This document shows positions 1 through 8,056 of a stretch of 64,000 nt of DNA, piece by piece. Each line of letters opens with the position of its first letter. Within the stretch, counting starts at the first letter, position 1. The translations under genes were made by a program, and so were the position numbers. This DNA comes from an uncultured Pirellulaceae bacterium. Its GTDB lineage: Bacteria > Planctomycetota > Planctomycetia > Pirellulales > Pirellulaceae. The DNA is taken from NCBI GenBank assembly GCA_937981585.1, contig CALJOA010000027.1, forward strand, positions 1 through 64,000. Direction: 5' to 3'. Below the pieces are notes generated by a model. It made no database searches. It was not told where the DNA came from and saw only the letters and a program-made list of their open reading frames with translations.

Positions 1-50
1 TCCCGAAGAAGCAGTTTTGTAAACACGGCTTGGGATCGGAGAGCTACTTT

Positions 51-78
51 CTTACAAACTAACTAACTACGTTACAAT
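51..78 (+). promoter_or_regulatory. possible sigma70-type promoter
   Basis: CTTACA at 51-56 and TACAAT at 73-78 are separated by 16 bases, which resembles a -35/-10 pair. It lies 45 bases before the start of the response regulator gene. The match is imperfect, and planctomycete promoters are poorly predictable by eye, so this is only a candidate. Confidence 0.25.
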
Positions 79-123
79 GAAACCCAAACAATAAAATCAT
101 GCCAACCACTGCTGGAGCAAATC

Positions 124-654
124 ATGTCAGACGAAACTACCAAGGGCACAATCCTTGTTGTCGATGATGACGAAGTCCTGCGCAGTCGCTTGGAAAAGTC
201 ATTCGTCAGACGCGGCTGGCACGTATTCACCGCCGAGGGATTTGAGCAGGCAATCGATCATGCCAAAAACCACCAACCCAGCCGAGCCGTTTTGGATCTC
301 AAGATGCCGGGCCACTCTGGATTGGAAGTGCTACACGGAATCCGTGAAGCCTCACCCGAGACAAAATGCGTTATCCTGACCGGATATGGCAGCATCACCA
401 ACGCCGTCGAAGCCGTCAAGCTGGGCGCGGTCGGCTATGTCACCAAGCCCGCCGACGCCGACCAGGTCTTGGCGGCTTTTGATGAAGGACCTTCACCCAC
501 TCCCGAGTTTCCCCCGCCTTCGCTGGCAGCAGTTCAATGGGAACACATCCAGCGCGTACTGGCCGATTCGGGCGGGAACATCTCAGAAGCAGCTCGACGA
601 TTGGACATCCCCCGCCGAACGCTGCAACGCAAGCTGAAGAAGAACGCGCCGTAG
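124..654 (+). CDS. RegA/ActR-like response regulator (receiver plus Fis-type HTH)
   Basis: A 176-residue two-domain response regulator. The receiver domain (about residues 8-120) has the acidic pocket DDD at 14-16, the phosphoacceptor Asp58 in VLDLKMPG, Thr86 and Lys108. A Pro-rich hinge (about 125-135) leads to a short C-terminal Fis-type helix-turn-helix (SEAARRLDIPRRTLQRKLKK). There is no AAA+ domain. That layout is typical of the RegA/PrrA/ActR family, redox-responsive regulators normally paired with a RegB-type kinase. No kinase is visible after it; one may lie upstream of the window. The next gene on the same strand is a sulfatase, with no obvious functional tie. The family call is firm; the redox role is inferred from the family only. 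Confidence 0.88.
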   Translation: MSDETTKGTILVVDDDEVLRSRLEKSFVRRGWHVFTAEGFEQAIDHAKNHQPSRAVLDLKMPGHSGLEVLHGIREASPETKCVILTGYGSITNAVEAVKLGAVGYVTKPADADQVLAAFDEGPSPTPEFPPPSLAAVQWEHIQRVLADSGGNISEAARRLDIPRRTLQRKLKKNAP

Positions 655-715
655 AAGCTGGCAAACCAGTGGGTGCAAGCCATTGCTTTTTCTTTAGATT
701 TATCGCCACGGTTTC

Positions 716-2713
716 ATGTACAACTTCGAATCAATGATCCATTTTTTTCGTCCTGAGAAAAAACTCCTCCTCCACGTCATACTACCGGCTTTGATGGTTG
801 CGAGTTTGATTTCTGGTTTCGGCTCAACAGCTGATTCGCAAACGGCAACTCAATCACCCGCGCCGTCGCGTTGGCCCCAGTTTTGTGGACTAGAAAACGG
901 CGGACGGGCATGTCCAATTTCCGAGAAATCGCCCAAGAACATTGTCTACATCATGCTCGATGATGCTGACTACTTCGATTTCAGTTTCAACAACCATCAC
1001 CTTAAAGAAGGCGACGCGCGAACTCCAAACATTGATTCGCTGCGCAACGCCGGTCGGTTGATGACTAGATTCTATACCGCGTCTTGCATTTGCTCACCGA
1101 CTCGCATCAGTGTGCTGACTGGCTGCAGCCCGGTTCGCTTTGGCGCGCTCGACACCTGGCCCAGCGTGCGGACAGTGAACCAGGGGCAGCCCGGAACTCA
1201 GGGACTTCCCAGCGACATTCCTCACATGGGCGTAGTGATGCGCGGGCTTGGAAAACGGACTGGTCATTTCGGCAAGTGGCATGTCGGACTCAACCGAGAG
1301 AAATACCGCCCGGCGAGTATGGGATTCGATGAGTTTACAACCTATCAAAATACGAAAAAGGTCGTCGCCTGGTCGGGTAAGTTTCTGTTTCACAGTCGAA
1401 CCGGAACGGTTGAAAAAGACGTGGACTACATCGACCGTTACTTTACCGACGAAGTTCTCGGGTTCATCGATCGAAACAAAGACTCCCAGAACGGGTTCTT
1501 CATCAACTTCTGTCCGTTGACGCCGCACTATCCCTGGACGCCGCCTCGCAATTTTGACAACTCGAAATACGGATTCGACTTGTCGATCAAACGTGGCAAA
1601 CTCCTAGGCATGATGCAAACGATCGACCAGGAGATCGGGCGGATCGTCGAAAAACTCAAATCGATCAACCAGCTTGATGACACTTTGTTACTGATCACCA
1701 GCGACAATGGTGGACAGAGGATGGTTCAAAATCTTGAGCGTTGGCAAAAAGGTTGCAAAGGCAATTTCCTCGAGGGCGGTGTTCATGTTCCGCTTGTTGC
1801 CCACTGGCCCAATGGAATCGCGCCTAACACCTCCAACGAGACGGTAATGACGACTTACGATTTGATGCCGACATTTGTTGAAATGCTGGGAGGTGATCCG
1901 ACCGAAATAGAATCCAAGATCGACGGACGCTCCAAAGCGATCTCGCTGGTTGGAGACGCTCAGCTGTCGCACGCTCCAATCCTGTGGGAGATCAGCGGCG
2001 GCCCCAAGCGAACCAAGAACGAACAGGCTCAGCGAACCTATGCGATGCGAACCGGCCCGTACAAAATCGTCAAAGTTGAGGGCCGGACTTTTCCTGTCAC
2101 CAAAAATGCGCTGATGATTTACAACATGGATACCGATCCTCGGGAAATCAAAAATCTTAATACCGACAAAGAGCTAACCAAGAAACTTTATTCTGAGCTT
2201 CAATCAATGCGTTGGCAATGGAGCCGGCTGGATGGTTTTCCTGATACCGCGTCTGACAAAGTCGTCATCCCGTTTGACCCACGATTCGATATCGGTACTC
2301 GTGATATGCATTTGAGCTTGAAAGTGAAAGTCCCTCGCACCGTGGCTACAGCCCGGCTGATCTACAAGAACGGCAGAACTCAGAAAGCGACTCTCAACAG
2401 TCGACGCCAAGTCGAATGGACCGTGCTCGGTGCAACTCCCAAAGGAAAGCCAGTCGCGATGACGTTGAGGTCGGATCCCCTGTCTCCCGATGTTCACAGT
2501 CTGGTCCTCAGCGTTGGAGGGTTTAAGTCGGACCCCTCAAGACTGGAGTTGATCGTTGACGGAAAAGTCGTCGACCAGTCGGATCGATTTAAATCGCAAA
2601 TGCACGCTCTTTGGAGTGACCATGCCGAGGCAACTGTGGGTGACAAGGATTTGGAACTTGGCGACATTCGTTTTCACCTCACAAAATTCTGGCCCAACGA
2701 AACACCCAATTGA
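716..2713 (+). CDS. secreted sulfatase (formylglycine type) with C-terminal extension
   Basis: A 665-residue sulfatase of the alkaline-phosphatase superfamily. A signal peptide or anchor follows the start (hydrophobic run about residues 17-36); a second in-frame ATG at 734 is equally plausible. The metal-binding start IVYIMLDDAD is at about 76-85. The signature CSPTR at 126-130 supplies Cys126, which anaerobic SME or FGE enzymes convert to formylglycine. HFGKWHVG and a later SDNGG motif complete the active site. The catalytic part ends near residue 515. The last about 150 residues are a beta-rich extension I cannot assign. Such enzymes remove sulfate from polysaccharides outside the cytoplasm and are very numerous in marine planctomycetes. 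The substrate cannot be read from the sequence. No sulfatase-maturing enzyme is nearby. Confidence 0.93.
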   Translation: MYNFESMIHFFRPEKKLLLHVILPALMVASLISGFGSTADSQTATQSPAPSRWPQFCGLENGGRACPISEKSPKNIVYIMLDDADYFDFSFNNHHLKEGDARTPNIDSLRNAGRLMTRFYTASCICSPTRISVLTGCSPVRFGALDTWPSVRTVNQGQPGTQGLPSDIPHMGVVMRGLGKRTGHFGKWHVGLNREKYRPASMGFDEFTTYQNTKKVVAWSGKFLFHSRTGTVEKDVDYIDRYFTDEVLGFIDRNKDSQNGFFINFCPLTPHYPWTPPRNFDNSKYGFDLSIKRGKLLGMMQTIDQEIGRIVEKLKSINQLDDTLLLITSDNGGQRMVQNLERWQKGCKGNFLEGGVHVPLVAHWPNGIAPNTSNETVMTTYDLMPTFVEMLGGDPTEIESKIDGRSKAISLVGDAQLSHAPILWEISGGPKRTKNEQAQRTYAMRTGPYKIVKVEGRTFPVTKNALMIYNMDTDPREIKNLNTDKELTKKLYSELQSMRWQWSRLDGFPDTASDKVVIPFDPRFDIGTRDMHLSLKVKVPRTVATARLIYKNGRTQKATLNSRRQVEWTVLGATPKGKPVAMTLRSDPLSPDVHSLVLSVGGFKSDPSRLELIVDGKVVDQSDRFKSQMHALWSDHAEATVGDKDLELGDIRFHLTKFWPNETPN

Positions 2714-2998
2714 TCATTGAGTCAATTCGCCCAGTGTTTCGAAACGTTCTTAGAATCGCGTTCTGTGACTTCTTACCCCAAGGTCGTGTTAACGTTTGGG
2801 GAATTTGGGCATGGCGATCGACTTTAGAATTTCGAAATCCCCTTTAAAAACCCGCATAACACGTCATTTTCCAATCAAAACTTGGTAATCGAAGCCTTGG
2901 ATTGCATTGCATTGCCGGTTTGTCGATCTATAGTTTAGAGCTGTTCTTTCCCCATTCTTTCGCTACGGAAGATTCAACTTAAACGTAAGTTTCCACCA

Positions 2999-3871
2999 AT
3001 GAAGTCCCAGCATTTTTTATTCTCTACGCTTTTATTGACGCTCGCCTGCTTCCTACCCAGCCAAGCCGACGCACAAACCGATGTGGTCGCGTTTTGGCAT
3101 TTTAATGGTTTCGATTTTGAGGCCGAACTTGCAACGATTCCGGAAGACATCGCTGGAAGGTTCGATGTAAACGCTGATGTCAACAATACAGTTGGATCTG
3201 CTGTGCTACAGGCCTATTTGGGAGATGCAACCCAACTCGATGGCAATGGAGGTTCCGGTTTCACCGGCTACGTATCACCAATAAGCGGTGCTGACCCTGA
3301 CCCTGGGCCAACTCGCACGATCAGGTGGAGAGACAGCTCCGTCGGCGGAGGCCAAGATTTCTTTATTGGCAATGATCCTGCCCAAAACTTATTTCAGATT
3401 GATGAAAACGACGGCATGGGGCCTCAAACAGACGACTTCGGAGATGACGCTCTTATTTACGTGATTTTTGATGGAACGGGCTTTCAGGACTTCCAATTCC
3501 GTTTTGACCTCGAGGGAACTCCTAACGATCCTGCCCTTCCTGACGTTCAGATTTTGCCGGAAGATTTTGACATCTCTTATCGTACCACTGGTCCAGGTGG
3601 CGTTTGGTTTCGTGAAACCAACGTCGATCTGTTTCTCGTCGGCCCTCCGACTGACGCCGAAAACCAGCGGTTAGACACCGGAGGCTACTTTTCACTCTCA
3701 GCGGCTCTTAACAATGCCTCTTCGATTGAAATTATCATCAACGACTTCGATGGAAACGACGAGCTCGAATTCGATAATTTTGAAATCGTTGCTAATGCGG
3801 TTCCAGAGCCTGCTTCGACCGGTTTGATGTTGGCTGGCCTCGGATTGTTCGGCCTGCGTCGACGCAAATAA
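2999..3871 (+). CDS. PEP-CTERM sorting-domain protein
   Basis: A 290-residue exported protein. The N-terminus is a clear signal peptide (about residues 1-25, ending near QADA). The C-terminus has the PEP-CTERM tripartite signal: VPEPAS, then a hydrophobic stretch LMLAGLGLFGL, then RRRK. In this family the signal directs exosortase-dependent anchoring or sorting to the cell surface. The body is Asp/Gly-rich, with little Cys and many beta-type segments, and may be a surface beta-sandwich; no enzyme motif is seen. It is an isolated gene with a good terminator directly after it. No exosortase gene is in the window. Function unknown beyond surface localisation. Confidence 0.85.
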   Translation: MKSQHFLFSTLLLTLACFLPSQADAQTDVVAFWHFNGFDFEAELATIPEDIAGRFDVNADVNNTVGSAVLQAYLGDATQLDGNGGSGFTGYVSPISGADPDPGPTRTIRWRDSSVGGGQDFFIGNDPAQNLFQIDENDGMGPQTDDFGDDALIYVIFDGTGFQDFQFRFDLEGTPNDPALPDVQILPEDFDISYRTTGPGGVWFRETNVDLFLVGPPTDAENQRLDTGGYFSLSAALNNASSIEIIINDFDGNDELEFDNFEIVANAVPEPASTGLMLAGLGLFGLRRRK

Positions 3872-3910
3872 GCTGGCTGAACCATCTCAATCTCAATTGC
3901 TATCAAATCA

Positions 3911-3940
3911 AAGGCTGCCCGTTTTGGGTGGCCTTTTTTG
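3911..3940 (+). terminator. Rho-independent terminator after the PEP-CTERM gene
   Basis: GGCTGCCC (3913-3920) pairs with GGGTGGCC (3926-3933), with two G-T wobbles, around a GTTTT loop. A run of six T follows at 3934-3939. It lies 40 bases after the stop codon of the PEP-CTERM gene, on the same strand. Confidence 0.75.
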
Positions 3941-4017
3941 TTTGGCCAGTGTGAGCTTAGTGGCGGCGGCGCCTTTTTGTTTGCACTGGACATAGAGGAG
4001 TGGTTGCATATCTAAGC

Positions 4018-4145
<128 letters not shown>

Positions 4146-4361
4146 AATCACAACTTCATGAAAGTAATTCGGGTCAACCGTGGCAGCATTAGCAGCGTTA
4201 GCACGCCAAAACGGTTCAGGTTCATCAAATCACAGCGTCTTTGGTTTACACATCAAAAAGCGAAACCGGACGGGATTTTTGGGGAGTTCCCACTGGCCCA
4301 ATGGCTTAGCGCTGGGCTCCGAGCTTGTAGGCGTCAATTCGGCTTTTGGCTGCAACAAACT

Positions 4362-5255
4362 TTATTCGCTTGGGCTGGCCAAAAGATCATCAGAATCACC
4401 CACTGCAATCGCAGTGATGATTCCGCCGAGCCCCAATAGCCGAAGAGCAGAACGACCGGCAACCGCACCGCCACCGCCGGCTGCGAATCCTCCGCCACCA
4501 AAGAATCCACCACCACCGCCGCCAGCGAATCCACCGACGCTACCACTGCTAAAACTGGCAGCAGGAGCACTACTAAAACCAGAGTAACAACCGCCCTCTG
4601 AATATTGGCTCAATCGAAGCGGCAAGCTTTCAACGCAGGTATTGCAAGTGTCGACTTGACGTACGGTAAACGTTTGACGTCCGCAATAACTTGAAGCCGA
4701 TCCGTACATGTTGTAGTCACCCGGAGCAATACTAGGGAACGAAAACGATCCGTCTTCATTTGCAACAATCTTGGAAAGCAAAACACCATTTCGTACCAGA
4801 GACACATTGGCCTCGATCGGGACTGATTCGCCACCAACGATTGCCGTTGCCTGGCCGATCAATTCGCCTTGTGCGTTGAGCGTGACAAACACTGGAGCAT
4901 TTTCGTCGACTTCATCTTGGTCCAAGTCTTCGCCAAGTTCTCCTGACTCATCGCCGTCGGTTGCTTCGCCGGTTTCTGCATCAAGCTCGTCTATAGCCGC
5001 TTGAGCATTATCTGATTCAACTGATTGGGTTGCTTCGCTGGATACTTCCTCTACCGCTGCATTGTCTTCAGTTGGGGTCGCCTCTGGCTTAATGAATTCA
5101 CCTACGTCAGAAGGCGAATCGAGACCATCATCTAAGGTTAGAGGTTTGGCTTGCGGTGCTGGAGTAGCTTCTGAAACATTTACTTCCACCTCCTGTGCGT
5201 TGAGGGTACAGGCAAGGAAAAAGCACGAAAGGATTGTCAGTGCTGTGCGATTCAA
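4362..5255 (-). CDS. secreted Glu/Asp-rich and Gly-rich protein with carboxypeptidase-regulatory-like domain
   Basis: A 297-residue protein starting at TTG (5255). The Shine-Dalgarno GGGAG (5263-5267) is seven bases upstream and supports this start. A signal peptide (residues 1-20, ending LNAQ) is followed by an acidic low-complexity region (about 25-120). A small beta domain (about 121-210, with GSFSFPSIAPGDYNMYG) looks like the carboxypeptidase regulatory or SpaA-type fold used in surface proteins. It contains a Cys cluster (YCGRQ, DTCNTC). A Ser/Gly-rich tract follows (about 225-265), then a hydrophobic C-terminus. This matches planctomycete cell-surface proteins in style; no function can be assigned. 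It faces the PEP-CTERM gene, with repeat family A between them. Confidence 0.75.
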   Translation of the reverse strand: MNRTALTILSCFFLACTLNAQEVEVNVSEATPAPQAKPLTLDDGLDSPSDVGEFIKPEATPTEDNAAVEEVSSEATQSVESDNAQAAIDELDAETGEATDGDESGELGEDLDQDEVDENAPVFVTLNAQGELIGQATAIVGGESVPIEANVSLVRNGVLLSKIVANEDGSFSFPSIAPGDYNMYGSASSYCGRQTFTVRQVDTCNTCVESLPLRLSQYSEGGCYSGFSSAPAASFSSGSVGGFAGGGGGGFFGGGGFAAGGGGAVAGRSALRLLGLGGIITAIAVGDSDDLLASPSE

Positions 5256-5632
5256 GGTAGGACTCCCATTAAGACAAGTTCGGGGCGTGCGGTTAACTAC
5301 AGTTATCGGAGTTATTCGATTTCACTGGTCAACTTTTGATAGATTCAGAACCAAGGTCTGAGAAAAATTCGGAGAGGTGAAGAGTAGTCAAATCGCCTAA
5401 GCTCTAAAGTCAACTCAGGCTATCATTGTTGCGGCACCGCCAAATACCATCAAGCTCTATTGGCGCATAAGAAAAGGCAATAAGGCCCCTTTGGCTTCCA
5501 AGCCAAAACCTTACTGCCGAAACCTGCTCGATGCTCCCCAGCTCAAGCAGGTCCTTGAAAGCTAGGTTGCGACTTGGAAAAGTCAAAAATATCCGGCAAA
5601 TTTCCCTACCGGACAGTTCGCCGAAATCTCTC
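5256..5632. other. intergenic stretch, no gene seen
   Basis: About 375 bases between the Gly-rich protein gene and nadC, which both lie on the minus strand. A small perfect hairpin (TTTGGCTT at 5490-5497 with AAGCCAAA at 5500-5507) sits about 125 bases past the nadC stop but lacks a T run, so I do not call it a terminator. Open frames here overlap nadC or lack coding character. Confidence 0.5.
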
Positions 5633-6586
5633 TCACCCTGCAATTTCCCAGTCCAGCCCGATGTCAAAATTGACCGCTGAATGGGTCAGAGCTCCGACGC
5701 TGATCCGCTCAACCCCAGTTTTTGCAATCTCGCCGATCGTCTTCAGATTCACCCCGCCGGATGCCTCTAGCAGGATTCTGGGAGCCTTCTCATTCCTCAG
5801 CGCGACGCCCTTTTTCAACCGATCGCAACCCATGTTGTCGAGCAGGATGATGTCGCAATCAGTGGCCAGCGCGATCTCAAGTTGCTCCAACGTGTCGACT
5901 TCCAATTGCAGGATCGTGTTCTTGCCGTTGGGGAGCTTGGCCGCGTTGTCGTTTATCCAATCGCGCGCAATCTTGATCGTCGTCGGAATCGTATCGTCGT
6001 TGTCTTCGACAAGCGAACGATAGAACGCGAGGTGATTGTCTTTGAGCATGATCGCATCGTACAAACCCATCCGATGATTTTCACCACCACCACAGGCGAC
6101 CGCGTACTTCTCCAGCCGACGCCAACCGGGAGTCGTTTTCCTCGTGTCCAAAACACATGCCCCGGTTCCCACAATCTCGGCTGCGTATTGACTTGTTAGG
6201 GTACTGATGCCCGACAACCGGCACATAAAGTTCAAACAGGTTCGCTCCATCGTCAAAATATCATGAGCCGGTCCTACCATGACAGCGATAGTTTGCTTGG
6301 GCGCGATCGCCTGACCGTCTTCGACTTGGACTTCTAGCTTTAGTTTTGGAGCCCAGCGCTCAATCGCGAGCTTGGCAATCTCGACGCCACAAACCACGCC
6401 ATCGGCTCGGCTGACAAACGCGGCCCGAGCGGCGGCTTGTTTGGGGACGATGGAATCGGTCGTACAATCAACTCCGGCATCGAGGTCGCTGGCCCCGATG
6501 TCCTCCGTGATTGCCATTTCGATCAGTTTAAGACAATCCGCTTGGGCCGCCGTGCTGAATTCCTTGGATGTGGTTGAGTTGGCCAT
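5633..6586 (-). CDS. nadC: nicotinate-nucleotide pyrophosphorylase (quinolinate phosphoribosyltransferase)
   Basis: A 317-residue type II phosphoribosyltransferase. It makes nicotinate mononucleotide from quinolinate and PRPP with loss of CO2, the third step of de novo NAD synthesis in the cytoplasm. Recognised by ERTCLNFMCRLSGISTLT (about 114-131), DTRKTTPGWRRLEKYAV (147-163) with its substrate-binding Arg and Lys, GGGENHRMGLYDAIMLKDNH (about 167-185), LEVDTLEQ, and the C-terminal EASGGVNLKTI segment. Length is slightly above the usual about 290 because of an N-terminal extension. It starts 3 bases after the arsC stop, so the two are almost certainly cotranscribed. No nadA or nadB is in the window. 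Confidence 0.96.
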   Translation of the reverse strand: MANSTTSKEFSTAAQADCLKLIEMAITEDIGASDLDAGVDCTTDSIVPKQAAARAAFVSRADGVVCGVEIAKLAIERWAPKLKLEVQVEDGQAIAPKQTIAVMVGPAHDILTMERTCLNFMCRLSGISTLTSQYAAEIVGTGACVLDTRKTTPGWRRLEKYAVACGGGENHRMGLYDAIMLKDNHLAFYRSLVEDNDDTIPTTIKIARDWINDNAAKLPNGKNTILQLEVDTLEQLEIALATDCDIILLDNMGCDRLKKGVALRNEKAPRILLEASGGVNLKTIGEIAKTGVERISVGALTHSAVNFDIGLDWEIAG

Positions 6587-6589
6587 CGT

Positions 6590-7000
6590 TCAAGCTTTCA
6601 AGTAACCCGATATTTTTTCGTGAATCTCATCTCGAACCCGCCGAAACACTTCCATCTTTTCTTCGTCCGAACCGGTCGCATCAGCGGGATCATCAAACGG
6701 CCAGTGTAACGTTTGAGCAACACCCGGCAGAACCGGACAGGCTTCTTTGGCATTGTCGCAAACCGTAACGGCAAGCTCAATTTCCTGGTCGATAAACGGA
6801 TCGACTGATTTGCTTTCCAAGCCCTCGACTGACAGACCGATCTCCTCAATGGCGACTAACGCCAACGGGTGTACGTAACCAGATGGTTTTGACCCAGCCG
6901 ATTCGGCTTTCCATTGGCCGCCGCCAAGCTCCTGCCAGATGACTTGAGCCATTTGGGATCGGCACGAGTTGCCTGTGCACAAAATGAGAACTGTTTTCAT
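6590..7000 (-). CDS. arsC: thioredoxin-coupled arsenate reductase (low-molecular-weight phosphatase fold)
   Basis: A 136-residue protein with the P-loop CTGNSCRS starting at Cys8, a second Cys13, and the pair Cys81 and Cys88 (VCDNAKEACPV). These correspond to the catalytic and redox cysteines Cys10, Cys82 and Cys89 of the Staphylococcus-type ArsC. That pattern separates it from plain protein tyrosine phosphatases. The C-terminal WPFDDPADATGSDEEK segment is also typical. It reduces arsenate to arsenite using thioredoxin. No arsenite pump, ArsR or other ars gene is next to it, so it may be a housekeeping copy. It is the first gene of a tight pair with nadC. Confidence 0.9.
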   Translation of the reverse strand: MKTVLILCTGNSCRSQMAQVIWQELGGGQWKAESAGSKPSGYVHPLALVAIEEIGLSVEGLESKSVDPFIDQEIELAVTVCDNAKEACPVLPGVAQTLHWPFDDPADATGSDEEKMEVFRRVRDEIHEKISGYLKA

Positions 7001-7175
7001 TCTTCGTTAAACCTGCGAAAAAGAGAAACGCAAACGTTTGAGAGTCAAGCGCTAATGATGACAATGGTGACAAACCGACCGGATCGTGCAAGGCGTGGCC
7101 GGATCTTTTAATTCTGGAACATCGCGAAACGACAAACCGGAGGCGACATCTAAACCGCCGTGGTCGTTGGTCCAA

Positions 7176-7814
7176 CTAGAGGAGCTTGGTAGTCGCGCCC
7201 AAGCTTTCGAGAATTTCACAATACCAGCGTGCCGCAATTGCCGTGCGGCCCGGCAGTTGGCGTGTTCCCCAAACAATCGAAAGCGTCCTCGTCGTTTGCT
7301 CTGATGTTTTGGTGCGCTGAGAATCCTTAACTCCATTGGAGCATGGACCGTCGGCATCAAACAGGCATAGCAGCCCGTCCAGCTTAATCGTCTGCCCGGT
7401 CGCATTGAAGACGTACTCGGTTTGCGGTGTGGCAATGCTCAGGCGAAGCGGTTCTTCAACGCGGTCCAGATCAACAACACTGATCGGTAAACCGCTGTGC
7501 AATGAAACGACATTGCAGACATCGACTGGAAAATTGATCGGCGACAAAATCTGTTTCTCGACGGCTTGCCTTAGATACTCTGATGCCGGCTTGCCGCGCC
7601 CCGTCGGTTTATATCCGCCATGCCGAAGCAAGTCCCGAACTCTGGGTTTGACTTCGTCGCAGTAAGCCAGTTCAGCGGGCACATCAAGCTCTGGCGATTC
7701 AAGTCGCAGCGATCCTAAAATCTCGGCCGGCGTCTCAAGTTGCCCAATCGGCTGTTGGAATTCAGTCACAAACGCGGCGGCGTCCAGCAACGGGTGATCA
7801 TCAATCTCCAGCAT
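7176..7814 (-). CDS. B3/B4 (PheRS beta-like) tRNA-editing-fold domain protein
   Basis: A 212-residue free-standing protein of the B3/B4 fold found in the beta subunit of phenylalanyl-tRNA synthetase. Support comes from the central block SPINFPVDVCNVVSLHSGLPISVVDLD and the following TEYVFNATGQTIKLDGLLCLFDADGPCSN, plus the C-terminal TRTLSIVWGTRQ. Stand-alone B3/B4 proteins are generally annotated as putative trans-editing or tRNA-binding factors; the exact substrate is unknown. The ATG at 7814 is preferred over the TTG three bases earlier. It follows the DUF5989 gene by 11 bases on the same strand, so it probably belongs to the carbamoyltransferase transcript, though a functional connection is not evident. 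Confidence 0.75.
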   Translation of the reverse strand: MLEIDDHPLLDAAAFVTEFQQPIGQLETPAEILGSLRLESPELDVPAELAYCDEVKPRVRDLLRHGGYKPTGRGKPASEYLRQAVEKQILSPINFPVDVCNVVSLHSGLPISVVDLDRVEEPLRLSIATPQTEYVFNATGQTIKLDGLLCLFDADGPCSNGVKDSQRTKTSEQTTRTLSIVWGTRQLPGRTAIAARWYCEILESLGATTKLL

Positions 7815-7825
7815 CAAACTTGATC

Positions 7826-8050
7826 CTAAAACAGAACGTAAATAAATGGGCCCAGCGCAGTATTGGTCATCAAGACAAAGAAGCTAAGAATCAACAGGAC
7901 AATCACGATCGGTGTCAGCCACCATTTCTTGTTGTGAATCAAAAAGTCGACAAACTCAGCCACAACCGACGGCGGTCGAGCTTGCGATTGACTTGCAAAA
8001 CTCTCGCCGGAATCGCTTTCGCCAGACTGACTTTCGGGTTGGCTGGTCAT
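7826..8050 (-). CDS. DUF5989 (SxtK-like) small membrane protein
   Basis: A 74-residue protein: a Ser/Gln/Glu-rich soluble N-terminus of about 30 residues, then VVAEFVDFLIHNKKWWLTP, then one transmembrane segment ending FVLMTNTALGPFIYVLF. The KKWWL-P...P(F)IYVLF pattern is how I recognise DUF5989, a tiny family usually found beside NodU/SxtI-type carbamoyltransferases. In the saxitoxin cluster the equivalent is SxtK, of unknown role. The ATG at 8050 is used; a TTG lies two codons upstream. It begins six bases after the carbamoyltransferase stop codon. Confidence 0.75.
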   Translation of the reverse strand: MTSQPESQSGESDSGESFASQSQARPPSVVAEFVDFLIHNKKWWLTPIVIVLLILSFFVLMTNTALGPFIYVLF

Positions 8051-8056
8051 TGTCAA

